Origin: a cf. Phormidesmis sp. LEGE 11477
GTDB lineage: Bacteria; Cyanobacteriota; Cyanobacteriia; Phormidesmidales; Phormidesmidaceae
DNA length: 55,452 nucleotides
Assembly: GCF_015207105.1 (NCBI RefSeq)
Contig: NZ_JADEXO010000028.1
Location: 1 to 55,452, forward strand
Reading direction: 5' to 3'
Position numbers and translations under genes: made by a program
The notes under the pieces: model-generated
Told to the model about the DNA's origin: nothing
Database searches by the model: none
The model's input: only the letters and a program-made list of their open reading frames with translations
Part shown: positions 24,661 through 33,399 of the stretch, one piece after another
How positions within the stretch are numbered: position 1 is the first letter of the stretch
Layout of the letters: every line of letters starts with the position of its first letter

Positions 24661-26706
24661 ATGAAGCTGGAAGATATCACTTTGAACCATCTCAAGATCT
24701 TGAAGACGGTTCATGACCATCAGAGCTTTTCTAAAGCGGCTGAGGTACTGGACTGTAGTCAGAGTCTCATTAGTAAGAAGGTAAAACAGCTGGAAACTTA
24801 CTTTGATACTCGCCTGCTGAAGCGATCGCCCGGTGCTATTAGCCTTACTCACAAGGGTGAACGGCTGGTGTCAAAAGTTTATAGCGTTTATGAAGACTTT
24901 GAAGGGCTCTTTGAAGAGTTTCAAAGCGAGATTTTTGATCCGGCTAGTCAAGAGATTGTCATTGGCACAACGTCACTGTTATCAGCCCTTTGGTTCAAGC
25001 TATATCTCTATCGGATTATGCTGTGCTTTCCCGACCAAAAAATTCGTCAGACGGTGACTAGCACCAATGATTTTTCTTCCTCGGAAAGAGAAAACTTGCA
25101 TATGTTGATCAATAGCTCATCGGCTTACCAGAGTCAGCATTGCTGTAACCGCCTGCAAACTCATCAGCTGTTTCTGGTGGCGTTTGGGTCTACGAATCAA
25201 GCATTGAGATCTCAAAGGTCGGGGCAGACTGCGCTTCCTAGAGAAAAGATTGATTTTGAGCAAATCGTTTTACTCGAAGAAGTGTATCGAGACCTTTCTA
25301 AAAGTCTGCCTTCTCAGCCAGAGGCTCTCAATTTAGCTCAGCTTGTCAGCAGTTACCAGGACTTAATCAACACGCTTGTCAACACTCATAAATCCACTAT
25401 TCTGCCGAGCTTTTGCCTTGCCCCAATCCGGCAGAAACATGAAATTTCAGCGCTTCCTATCCAGGGCGTTCGGGACTATGGCATTTATATTCATGTTCCA
25501 AATACGAGTGAATTATTAATTCTTTCAGAGAGCTTAGTCAGAAGTTTTCAGCTAGAACAAGATGCCTTAGAGCCGCAGCCTAAATTTTACTTGTCGCCCA
25601 ACAGGTCGTTCAACCAGGCAGCGGCGGCGCTGCGGATTGGCATGCAGCGAGACTCTATTGGCCAAATTATTGCTGGGCACGGGGTCAACTACATTTCCGA
25701 ACAGCTCCGGCGTTCTCCACCTGACGCTCTCGATTTGCCAGAAGCCGGTATCGATAAGCACTTGGATCTACAGGTGAGCCTCTTTTCATCTGGCGATTTA
25801 ATGACTCGCCAAATGAAAAGAGATGATATTGATATTTGCATTTTGGACGATATGTCTCTGTTGAGAAACGGCTCAACTTTTTTTGATCAGCTAGGATTTA
25901 ACTCGAAGCTAATTGGCATTGCTTCGTACAACATTGCGGGTGAAGATATCAGTATTGTGTTGCCAAAGTCCTCAAAAATCAAAACAGTGGCTGAGCTAAA
26001 AGGCAAAAGAATTTCTGTTTTGCTGGGTACTAATGCCCATCGATTTATTGTTACTTTGTTTGACTCATGCGGCTATGATGTCAAGGTGGACTGTACGCTA
26101 ATTGATGAAGACTCTCGTACGGCTAGCAACAGTTTGGCAAACAGCAGCATTGATGCCCATATTTGCTGTACAACGTTTGCACGTCAGCTAGAAGAACATA
26201 ATTTTTCAAGGACGTTGGATCAGTCGCAAACTTCAACCATTAGACTACCCTCCCTACGAGGGATTGTTTGCCGGAGTGAAATTATTCGCGATCACCCCCA
26301 GGCGGTGATAACGTACTTGTACTATCTAGTGCTTGCGAATTCCTGGTTTTTATCCAATCCGGATCAGGCCGCTCACAAGCTCTCTCAGTTCGCTAACTTT
26401 CATCCCGCTCAAATTTTTGATTTCTTTGCTATCAGCTCTGGAAACCGGATCGATCCAACCCTGAAGCCTCAGTGGTCATGGCTCCTTAAAACGTTGAATC
26501 GACGGCTTGAAAACCGCTACGACATTTCCAAATTTGATGTTGATTTTTGGATCGATGACTACTTTTTGCGGCTAACCTACAGCCTCTTGGGCCTTGACTA
26601 TCACTTCCAACAAGTTTCTTTGGCCAGCGAGTTTTCGAACAGCTACTTTGTTGATGAAAAATTCAGCAAATATATAGCCTTTCTCAATGCCAAAATAGCC
26701 GCTTAA
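24661..26706 (+). CDS. LysR-type regulator fused to an SsuA-like substrate-binding domain
   Basis: A 681-residue protein, about twice LysR length. Residues 1-65 are a LysR winged helix-turn-helix (LKILKTVHDHQSFSKAAEVL, DCSQSLISKKVKQLE). Residues about 95-300 look like a degenerate LysR effector domain (IVIGTTSLLSALWFKLYLYR). From about 320 to 580 an NMT1/SsuA-like fold follows: AALRIGMQRDSIG, DIDICILDDMSLL, LKGKRISVLLGTNAHRFIV and SSIDAHICCTTFARQLEE; the last ~100 residues are helical and unassigned. There is no signal peptide, so the binding domain is cytosolic and should act as a ligand sensor. It probably controls the adjacent symporter, ssuE and ssuD groups. Confidence 0.82.
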   Translation: MKLEDITLNHLKILKTVHDHQSFSKAAEVLDCSQSLISKKVKQLETYFDTRLLKRSPGAISLTHKGERLVSKVYSVYEDFEGLFEEFQSEIFDPASQEIVIGTTSLLSALWFKLYLYRIMLCFPDQKIRQTVTSTNDFSSSERENLHMLINSSSAYQSQHCCNRLQTHQLFLVAFGSTNQALRSQRSGQTALPREKIDFEQIVLLEEVYRDLSKSLPSQPEALNLAQLVSSYQDLINTLVNTHKSTILPSFCLAPIRQKHEISALPIQGVRDYGIYIHVPNTSELLILSESLVRSFQLEQDALEPQPKFYLSPNRSFNQAAAALRIGMQRDSIGQIIAGHGVNYISEQLRRSPPDALDLPEAGIDKHLDLQVSLFSSGDLMTRQMKRDDIDICILDDMSLLRNGSTFFDQLGFNSKLIGIASYNIAGEDISIVLPKSSKIKTVAELKGKRISVLLGTNAHRFIVTLFDSCGYDVKVDCTLIDEDSRTASNSLANSSIDAHICCTTFARQLEEHNFSRTLDQSQTSTIRLPSLRGIVCRSEIIRDHPQAVITYLYYLVLANSWFLSNPDQAAHKLSQFANFHPAQIFDFFAISSGNRIDPTLKPQWSWLLKTLNRRLENRYDISKFDVDFWIDDYFLRLTYSLLGLDYHFQQVSLASEFSNSYFVDEKFSKYIAFLNAKIAA

Positions 26707-26775
26707 GCGAGTCTTTGGCCCTAGATACACCTGATATATCCAATCCCTATTCCATACGTTAAGAGTGCTTAATCC

Positions 26776-27315
26776 ATGCATGATATTCTTGCGATCGCAG
26801 GCAGTCCCTCTGTCTCTTCTCGCTCATCTGCTGTTCTTGCCCATTCAACAGGACTGCTCGAAGCACAGGGGCTTCAGGTTGAAACATTCACGATACGAGA
26901 CATTAAACCAGAAGACTTAGTCTTTGCGAATTTTGAGAGCCCAGAACTCCAAAAATTTACCACCTTAGTCGCAGAAGCCAAAGGTATCATGATCGCCACC
27001 CCCGTTTACAAGGCTACCTACACAGGCATTTTGAAAGCCCTCTTAGATTTGCTTCCACAGTATGCCTTTTTAGACAAAATTCTCTTTCCTATTGCGACTG
27101 GCGGCACCATTACCCATTTACTCTCACTCGAATACGCTATGAAGCCGCTGTTTGCCGTCCTAGGTGCAACCCACATTGAGAGGGGTCTATTTATTGTGGA
27201 TTCTCAAATGCAGCGACTCGATGAAGGCGGTATTCAGCTAGATGGTGACATTGAAACTCGCCTACAAGATTCGCTGTTGGGATTCGCCTCAGCCATCAAA
27301 GCTAAGAAACCATAG
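26776..27315 (+). CDS. ssuE: NAD(P)H-dependent FMN reductase
   Basis: A 179-residue flavodoxin-fold reductase of the SsuE type. ILAIAGSPSVSSRSSAVL is the FMN phosphate-binding loop, GIMIATPVYKATYTGILKALLD the second flavin-contact block, and FPIATGGTITHLLSLEYAM the region where SsuE carries its pi-helix Tyr. It supplies FMNH2 to the monooxygenase encoded 77 bp downstream and to SsuD on the opposite strand. Confidence 0.9.
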   Translation: MHDILAIAGSPSVSSRSSAVLAHSTGLLEAQGLQVETFTIRDIKPEDLVFANFESPELQKFTTLVAEAKGIMIATPVYKATYTGILKALLDLLPQYAFLDKILFPIATGGTITHLLSLEYAMKPLFAVLGATHIERGLFIVDSQMQRLDEGGIQLDGDIETRLQDSLLGFASAIKAKKP

Positions 27316-27392
27316 CGAGTAAAACCGCCGATCTAAACATCCTTTAATCACCCCATCCAAAACACCCATCAAAGCCGTAGGAGCGATAGACC

Positions 27393-28715
27393 ATGTCAGC
27401 TAAGAAGAAAATTCACCTGTTGGGATTCCTTCAGCACGGATTCAACAGTCATGCCATCGGTATGTGGCGATATCCCAAAGACAAAATTAATTGGAACTGG
27501 AGCGGCCCTGAATACTGGCAGCACATGGCACGGACTATGGAGCGTGGCATGTTTGATGGCATGTTTATTGCCGACGAGCTAGCCCCTTACAACAACTTTC
27601 AAAATAGTTCTGATGCCTGCGTGAAGTGGGCCGTTCAGTGCCCTACCCACGAACCTTCAACCATCGTGCCAATTATCACAACCGCGACCAAGTATCTCGG
27701 CGTTGGGGTAACGCTATCAACCGCTTTCGAGCATCCTTATTCAATGGTTCGCCGCCTGTCGAGCTTGGATCATTTATCAGGCGGGCGGGTTGCGTGGAAC
27801 GTTGTCAGCTCTTATTCTAGAAGCGAATGGGACGCCTACGGCGCTGCAATGACGCCCCGCGCAGAGCGCTATGACCGGATGGAAGAGTACATGGAAATTT
27901 GCTATCAACTCTGGGATTCTTGGGAGCCGGATGCCATTATTGCGGACAGGGAAAGCGGCATTTTTGCCGATCCGGCCAAGGTGCATGAAGTCGATTACCA
28001 GGGCAAGTACTTTAGCTGTAAGGGCCGTTCTTTTTGCTATCGCTCGCCTCAAGGAAGGCCGGTGCTCTGGCAGGCGGGTGCTTCCGATCGCGGTCGTGAT
28101 TTTGCTTCCAAACATGCCGAAGCTATTTTTGCAGTGCATCCTACGGTCGACAGAATGCGACAGTATTCCGACGACTTAAACGATCGGCTTCAAAACCGCT
28201 TTCAACGACCTGCTGGTAGCGTTAAGCTGATATACGGTTTGCAATGTATTGTGGGTGAGTCTCACGAGCATGCCAAGGAGAAATATGAACAAATTCTCAG
28301 TAATATTCCGCTAGAGGGCGCACTGGCCTGGATTTCGGGACACTTCGGTCCCGATTTTTCAACCTACGATTTAGACGAATATGTTCAAGACATTGAGATT
28401 CCTGGTATTCAGGGTCTTTTTGAAAGCATTATTTATGCCAAGGGTGGAGCCCCCATTACGGTAAAAGAGGCCGCGCTGTACTACGCGATGGGCATGGGGA
28501 TGCCTGTTTTATATGGAACAGCTGCTGAGATTGCAGATAAAATCGAATACTTTGTTGATGAAGGGGGCGCGGATGGTTTTATGCTAATCGCCTCTTATAC
28601 ACCTGGGTGCTACGAAGAGTTTGTCGATATGGTGGTTCCTGAATTACAGCGTCGCGGCAGATATCGCACGGAGTATACAGGCAGCACGTTACGAGAAAAT
28701 CTTTTAGCCTATTAG
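27393..28715 (+). CDS. FMNH2-dependent monooxygenase of the DszA/NtaA/DmoA class
   Basis: A 440-residue luciferase-like flavin monooxygenase, the length of the NtaA/SnaA/DszA subfamily rather than SsuD. Marks include LLGFLQHGFNSHAIGMWRYP, MERGMFDGMFIADEL, LGVGVTLSTAFEHPYSM, SSLDHLSGGRVAWNVVSSYS, PQGRPVLWQAGAS and SKHAEAIFAV. Members oxidise dibenzothiophene sulfone, dimethylsulfide, dimethylsulfone or nitrilotriacetate using reduced FMN from a partner reductase. The sulfur-gene context favours a sulfone or thioether; the substrate cannot be fixed from sequence. Confidence 0.9.
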   Translation: MSAKKKIHLLGFLQHGFNSHAIGMWRYPKDKINWNWSGPEYWQHMARTMERGMFDGMFIADELAPYNNFQNSSDACVKWAVQCPTHEPSTIVPIITTATKYLGVGVTLSTAFEHPYSMVRRLSSLDHLSGGRVAWNVVSSYSRSEWDAYGAAMTPRAERYDRMEEYMEICYQLWDSWEPDAIIADRESGIFADPAKVHEVDYQGKYFSCKGRSFCYRSPQGRPVLWQAGASDRGRDFASKHAEAIFAVHPTVDRMRQYSDDLNDRLQNRFQRPAGSVKLIYGLQCIVGESHEHAKEKYEQILSNIPLEGALAWISGHFGPDFSTYDLDEYVQDIEIPGIQGLFESIIYAKGGAPITVKEAALYYAMGMGMPVLYGTAAEIADKIEYFVDEGGADGFMLIASYTPGCYEEFVDMVVPELQRRGRYRTEYTGSTLRENLLAY

Positions 28716-28722
28716 TGGAAAA

Positions 28723-30090
28723 ATGCTTCCTACGTTGAATAAAAGTTTAAAGAAGAGTGATGGCAGGTCGGTCGCAACAGACTATAAGCCAGTTTGTACT
28801 GCCTTGTTTAGCACTGTTGAAGAAGCCCTGGCAGAGATGAAAGTGGGCCGCTCGGTGATTGTTTTTGATGACAAATCATGGCGGCAATCGGTCTATTTAA
28901 TGTGTGCCGCTCAATTTGTAACGCCAGAGAGGGTTGAGTTTATGACCACTCAGGCTAGGGGCTCACTGTCCGTAGCACCTTTGCTTTTAGCGATGGAACA
29001 GGCTCGGCTACAGGCGTTAGCGTTGCCGAGCAAGCCGCTAAACGGCATTCCCTCAGGCTGTAATGAGAACAAAGTCCGAGAATTGTCTGCCGGAATCCGG
29101 CTCAGCTTATCTGTTAGCGGTGCTTCAGCTAAAACAGCTGCTGAGGGTCAGGCCCGAACCGTTCAAGCCTGTTTAAATCCTCAAACAAAACCAGAGGATC
29201 TACAGCAGTCGGGAAATATTTTTCCAGTGGGTGCTCAAACAGGTGGCGTGCTGGCTAGGGCCAGATACTCCGAAGCTGCTGTAGATCTCGCTCGTTTGGC
29301 CGGATTATATCCGGCGGGGCTGGTTTGCGGGGTTAAATCATCCGGTCATGCGAGAAGTGATGCTAGCGGGAAGCAAAGGGACGTTGCCTTGGCCTATGCC
29401 AAGCGGCACCATCTCAAGGTCATTCGTATGACAGATCTGATCGCTTATCGGTTGAGTTGCGAGACTCTTGTTGCTTGCGAAGCGGTTACTCAGCTGCCGA
29501 CTGAATTTGGCGCTTTTAAGGTGCAGGCCTATCGGAGCTTAGGCGATCGCTCTGAGCATCTGGCTATCATCAAAGGCAATCCCATGAGCGCTGGGCCTGT
29601 CAGAGTCTATTTGCATACTGAATGTTTAATTGGAGATGCTTTTAGTTCACTACGCTGTAGCTGTCGTAATCAACTGTCTGCGGCCATGGGAATGATAGCT
29701 GCCGCAGGACAAGGTGTGATTGTTTATTTACGACCCGCAGACCATGGCCGTGGACTAGTGGATCAGCTAAAGCGCTATGCCTCAAAGGATACAGGGACAG
29801 ATACTGTCAAAGTCCACGACGGACAGTCGATCCAGTTAGCGCCCCAGACTGTTAGTCTTGCGGCACAAATATTGGAAGATATTGGTATTCACGATCTTCT
29901 TTTAATCACCCGTCATGCTTATGAAGAGGGTACTTATGAAGATGACGCCTACAAAAATAGTGCTTACAAGAACGATTTTAATCTGGCCAATTTCGGAATT
30001 AATGTTGTCAACTATATACCACTGGTTCCTGACATCAATGCTAACAGTAGTCACCTTTTCCCTAGCTTAGTTCGGCAGCTTTCCGAGTAA
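28723..30090 (+). CDS. Divergent RibBA-like protein (GTP cyclohydrolase II domain with degenerate RibB domain)
   Basis: A 455-residue two-domain protein. The N-terminal ~250 residues resemble DHBP synthase (RibB), but its acidic D.DRENEGD metal site has become VFDDKSWRQSVYLMCAA, so that activity is probably lost. The C-terminal half is RibA-like: the zinc site TECLIGDAFSSLRCSC (Cys301, Cys312, Cys314) is intact, while QEGRGIGL is changed to DHGRGLVDQL and the RDYG motif is replaced (QTVS). A short repetitive insert (YEEGTYEDDAYKNSAYKN) lies near residue 405-420. Starting 7 bp after the monooxygenase gene, it may boost flavin supply or have a new role. Confidence 0.85.
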   Translation: MLPTLNKSLKKSDGRSVATDYKPVCTALFSTVEEALAEMKVGRSVIVFDDKSWRQSVYLMCAAQFVTPERVEFMTTQARGSLSVAPLLLAMEQARLQALALPSKPLNGIPSGCNENKVRELSAGIRLSLSVSGASAKTAAEGQARTVQACLNPQTKPEDLQQSGNIFPVGAQTGGVLARARYSEAAVDLARLAGLYPAGLVCGVKSSGHARSDASGKQRDVALAYAKRHHLKVIRMTDLIAYRLSCETLVACEAVTQLPTEFGAFKVQAYRSLGDRSEHLAIIKGNPMSAGPVRVYLHTECLIGDAFSSLRCSCRNQLSAAMGMIAAAGQGVIVYLRPADHGRGLVDQLKRYASKDTGTDTVKVHDGQSIQLAPQTVSLAAQILEDIGIHDLLLITRHAYEEGTYEDDAYKNSAYKNDFNLANFGINVVNYIPLVPDINANSSHLFPSLVRQLSE

Positions 30091-30098
30091 CCCACAAC

Positions 30099-30116
30099 TG
30101 GCCATTTACGCGGCCA
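30099..30116. terminator. Weak hairpin between convergent genes
   Basis: TGGCC (30099-30103) and GGCCA (30112-30116) can pair around an 8-nt loop, with TTTC after it, in the 30-bp gap between the RibBA-like gene and the oppositely oriented yeiH gene. The position suits a bidirectional terminator, but the stem is only five pairs. Confidence 0.3.
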
Positions 30117-30120
30117 TTTC

Positions 30121-31143
30121 CTAGTGAGTCAAGCCTAAAAACAGAATAATGCCTAGCGAGCAGAGACTGACGATAATCCATAGCACAACGCCTTGTAAAA
30201 TAGGCTTCCAGCCAACTGATTTCAAGGTTTTTGCCGATAGTCCAGCGCCAATTAAAAAGAGTGCTAGCTTTAGGCCGATTTTTGAAAACTGCGTGATTGT
30301 AGGCGACCAGTCAGCGATCGCAGGTATCACGGAACGGGCCACAGAGGCGAGTAAAAATAGGCAGATAAACCACGGCACTTGAACGGGCTGAGAGAACTCG
30401 CCTGATCTGGTTGCAGTATCGTGAGGCCGAATCAATCTTGAAAAAAGAAGAGATACGGGGAGAATCCAAAGCGAACGCGCGAGTTTTACAGCAGTCGCTG
30501 TATTCAGAGCCTCGACCCCAAAATACGAAGCCGCACCCACAACACTCGAAATATCGTGAATAGCCACCCCTGCCCACAGCCCAAACTGTTCGGCACTCAG
30601 GTGAAAGGTATGACCCAGCAGTGGAAACAGATAAAGCCCTACCGCATTGAGTAAAAAAACAGTGCCCATCGCAATGGAGATTTCTTGTTCAGCAGCCCCA
30701 ATGACTGTGCTAATAGCAGCGATTGCAGATCCCCCACAGATAGCCGTCCCTGACGAAATCAAAATCGATATTTTGTGCGATATTTTTAGCCGTGTGCCTA
30801 GCCATTGCCCCAATAGCAGAGTCATCCCAATGGTAAGAATCGAAAATAGTGCGCTGCTGCGACCCACTTTTAGCACAATGGCTAAATCCATCCCAAAGCC
30901 TAGCAACACAACACAACCTTTCAACACTTGACGCGAAATTTGTTTGCTTACTTGCGGAAAAGGATTGCGAACCGTCAGCGCGATCGCCAGCCCTAATGTA
31001 AGCGCAAGTGGAGCTGTTATAAGCGGGGTGAGACACACAAACGCCAACCCCAAAAAGATAAGCTGCTGTAAGTTGAAGGTCAGCGTAACAGAGTGGTACA
31101 GCAATCTACTCAGCATCCCAACGCATCGAGGTTTTTTCAACAT
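30121..31143 (-). CDS. yeiH: YeiH/UPF0324 family putative sulfate exporter
   Basis: A 340-residue membrane protein with about ten helices. Signatures are LKGCVVLLGFGMDLA, ISSGTAICGGSAIAAISTVIGA and GLWAGVAIHDISSVVGAA, the conserved helical core of YeiH proteins. The family is annotated as sulfate exporter from its links to taurine and sulfonate use, where released sulfite or sulfate must leave the cell. Here it sits at the end of the sulfur region and is divergent from a LysR gene, the same pairing as yeiE-yeiH in enterobacteria. Confidence 0.88.
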   Translation of the reverse strand: MLKKPRCVGMLSRLLYHSVTLTFNLQQLIFLGLAFVCLTPLITAPLALTLGLAIALTVRNPFPQVSKQISRQVLKGCVVLLGFGMDLAIVLKVGRSSALFSILTIGMTLLLGQWLGTRLKISHKISILISSGTAICGGSAIAAISTVIGAAEQEISIAMGTVFLLNAVGLYLFPLLGHTFHLSAEQFGLWAGVAIHDISSVVGAASYFGVEALNTATAVKLARSLWILPVSLLFSRLIRPHDTATRSGEFSQPVQVPWFICLFLLASVARSVIPAIADWSPTITQFSKIGLKLALFLIGAGLSAKTLKSVGWKPILQGVVLWIIVSLCSLGIILFLGLTH

Positions 31144-31286
31144 CTTTATAATTTGTGGCGAAATTAGGTCAGCGAAATGAGATATCTTCCCTCACTATAA
31201 GAAAGCTGGTTCGTTGCAACAAATGTTTCTTTCCACCAAAACAATCGATAAAATCGATTAATCTCTTTATCGCCAATTTTCTAGCC

Positions 31287-32231
31287 ATGGGTATGACACT
31301 TGATCAGTTACGAATCTTTTTGGCAGCAGCAGACCATATGAACTTTACCCGTGCCGCTGAAGCCTTGTACATGACGCAATCGTCAGTCAGCGCCGCCATC
31401 CATAACTTGGAAGACCGCTACGATATGAAACTGTTTAATCGTATCGGTCGCCATATTGAAATTACAGAAGCTGGTAGATTGTTGCAGGTTGAGGCCCAAA
31501 AAATACTAGGACAGGTCACCCTCACGGAGCGTGGCCTAGGAGAGTTAAGTGCATTACGACGGGGTGAGCTTCACCTGGGCGCTAGTCGGACCGTGGGAAA
31601 TTACTGGTTACCTCCAAAAATTAGCCGATTCAAGCAACAATATCCGGGTATTCAAATTTACTGTACGCTGGGCAATACTAAAGAAATCAGCGCAGGCATA
31701 GCTAACAGAAAGTTTGACTTGGGCTTCGTAGAAGGCGAAATTGAACCGACCATTTGCAAAGTACTGGAATTAGAGACCGTCGGTAGCGATCATTTAATTA
31801 TTGTCGTTGGCAAGCACCATCCCTGGTACAAGTCAGCAATGATTTCGGCATCGGAATTACTTACGACCACTTGGATTATGCGAGAGCAAGGGTCAGGCAC
31901 ACGGTCTATGTTTGAGCGGGCTCTAGGACGGTGGGGAATTGCCTGTGACCAGTTAAAAATTGCGTTGGAAATGAGTAGTGGTGAAATGGTTAAGTCTGTT
32001 GTCGAAAATGGGGAAAGTGCAACAGCTATTTCAAAACTAATGGTAAAAAAAGAGCTGCGGCTAAAAACCCTATATGAAGTCCCAATTTACAGGTTAGCAA
32101 GGCCTGTTAAAATTTCTCGTTGTTTTTTTAAGATCAGGCATCGACAATGCTTTCAGACAAGGAGTTCTCATGCGTTCTCAGAAAATTTTGTAGATCAGCC
32201 GAAACCGTCAGATGTGAGTAGCCAAAGATGA
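31287..32231 (+). CDS. LysR family regulator (YeiE/CysL/CbbR-like)
   Basis: I start at ATG 31287 (MGMTLDQLRIFLAAADHMNF), because the LysR fold begins here; a longer frame from 31155 adds 44 residues unlike the family. HTH: FTRAAEALYMTQSSVSAAIH. Effector domain from about residue 90: RGELHLGASRTVGNYWLPP, FDLGFVEGEI, TWIMREQGSGTR and SGEMVKSVVENGES. 314 residues in all. The last ~35 (RTSSHAF... onward) end at the edge of the transposase remnant, so the native C-terminus may be altered. Likely controls the divergent yeiH. Confidence 0.85.
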   Translation: MGMTLDQLRIFLAAADHMNFTRAAEALYMTQSSVSAAIHNLEDRYDMKLFNRIGRHIEITEAGRLLQVEAQKILGQVTLTERGLGELSALRRGELHLGASRTVGNYWLPPKISRFKQQYPGIQIYCTLGNTKEISAGIANRKFDLGFVEGEIEPTICKVLELETVGSDHLIIVVGKHHPWYKSAMISASELLTTTWIMREQGSGTRSMFERALGRWGIACDQLKIALEMSSGEMVKSVVENGESATAISKLMVKKELRLKTLYEVPIYRLARPVKISRCFFKIRHRQCFQTRSSHAFSENFVDQPKPSDVSSQR

Positions 32232-32292
32232 ATGCTGGGCATCTTGCTGGTAGGCTTGGGACTTCCCTCAAGCCCTGCCTTGTTTATCTCCT

Positions 32293-33048
32293 ACGGACTG
32301 CCCTCGCTGCCAATCAACTCGCGTTTCGGTTTTGCAACGTAAAACCAGTCTGGGCTATGACATGTTTCGGTGCAAGGACTGTCGTCGGACTTTTAATGAA
32401 CGGACAGAAACACCGTTCAACTTTATCGAAGTCCCGGCCGATATTATTTTCCAGGTAATTCTCTGTCGCGTACGCTATAAGCTCAGCTATCGGGATATCA
32501 CCGAGTTCTTCCTGTTGCGAGGCTTCGAGTTCACCCATGAAATGGTGCGGTTTTAGGAAGAACGATTTTTGCCCCATCTTACCGAGCAGATACGGAGGAA
32601 GCGGAAAGGAAAAGTCGGCAAGGTTTGGCTAGTGGACGAAACTTTTGTAAAAGTCCACGGGCAGTGGTGCTATCTCTATCGAGGCATTGATGAGGATAGC
32701 AACTTGGTGGATGTCCGCCTCAGCAAGACTCGTGATATGGCTGGGACTAAAGCTTTCTTTGCCCAGGCCATTGGTCTTCACAAGGATGCACCCGAGAAGG
32801 TGGCAACCGATGGATTAGCCTCCTATCTACAGGCGATTGGAGAAGAGTTAGGCAAGGAAGTTGAGCACGAGGTACGTCCCTGCACCGATAATCCTGTAGA
32901 GCAGAGTCATCGACGAATCAAGCATCGCTATGACCCGACGCTTGGATTTGGCGAGTTTGATGCTGCTCAAAGGTTCTGTCGGGCGGTCGATGAAGTGGGC
33001 AACTCTGAGGCCACAAAGTCGGATGGCAGAATTCGTCTGTCTGAGTGA
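32293..33048 (+). pseudogene. IS6-family (IS240-like) transposase, inactivated
   Basis: One reading frame holds a complete transposase apart from two lesions. The expected start before DCPRCQSTRVSV is ACG (32293), not ATG, and the Trp codon of VRFWEERF is TAG (32554-32556). A zinc ribbon (CPRC...CKDC) leads to a DDE core: VWLVDETFVKVHGQW (Asp), VATDGLASY (Asp), PVEQSHRRIKHR (Glu). The upstream part (LSYRDITEFFLLRGFEFTHE) is also well kept, so inactivation is recent. Terminal repeats could not be defined; nothing else is seen in 33049-33259. Confidence 0.85.
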
Positions 33049-33259
33049 TCGCAGGGAGCGATTTATAAAAGTAGTAGAGGAACTGGGAGTCTTATTCCAA
33101 TCCACTTAAGCACAAGCAGGACGGGGGAAGGTTGACTTGGAGAGTGATCTAATTTGGCTACCCAATCCTGACAATTTCGGAACGAGAGCTGCTCTGCTGT
33201 AGTTGGCATTAATAATGGCTGCGGTATCCAGTCACCTGCGTAGCTGCCGCTGACAGTGA

Positions 33260-33382
33260 CTAGCGTTTCGACAGACCGGCGATCGCACTAAAGTCTTCGC
33301 AGGTTCCTTCTGTCAGGCCACAGGGATAGATGCCGCAGACGATGTATGGACTGCTCTCGAAGTATTGGCAGCGATCACACAC
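33260..33382 (-). CDS. Small Cys-rich protein, unknown
   Basis: A 40-residue frame from GTG 33380-33382: VCDRCQYFESSPYIVCGIYP followed by CGLTEGTCEDF. The five cysteines, CxxC and PYIVCGIYPCG pattern look like the small Cys-rich proteins common in cyanobacteria (possibly DUF6464-like), perhaps binding zinc. The frame is open further upstream and overlaps the end of the hydrolase gene, so the start is uncertain. A GCGATCGC site lies just upstream. Confidence 0.45.
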   Translation of the reverse strand: MCDRCQYFESSPYIVCGIYPCGLTEGTCEDFSAIAGLSKR

Positions 33383-33399
33383 CCTTTCTATGCGATCGC

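Noticed and set aside
30121-31143. yeiH as an ordinary nutrient importer.
   Set aside because: The conserved UPF0324 core and divergent LysR pairing match the exporter-like YeiH family; no importer signature is present, though the transported ion is unproven.
216-32556. Amber (TAG) codons interrupt three otherwise coherent frames (216-500, the gap 16400-16468, and the transposase at 32554), hinting at stop-codon readthrough.
   Set aside because: TAG is used as an ordinary final stop in intact genes here (for example at 24617-24619), the NHase gap has three TAGs plus its own downstream start, and the other two frames show further damage (IS truncation, lost start).
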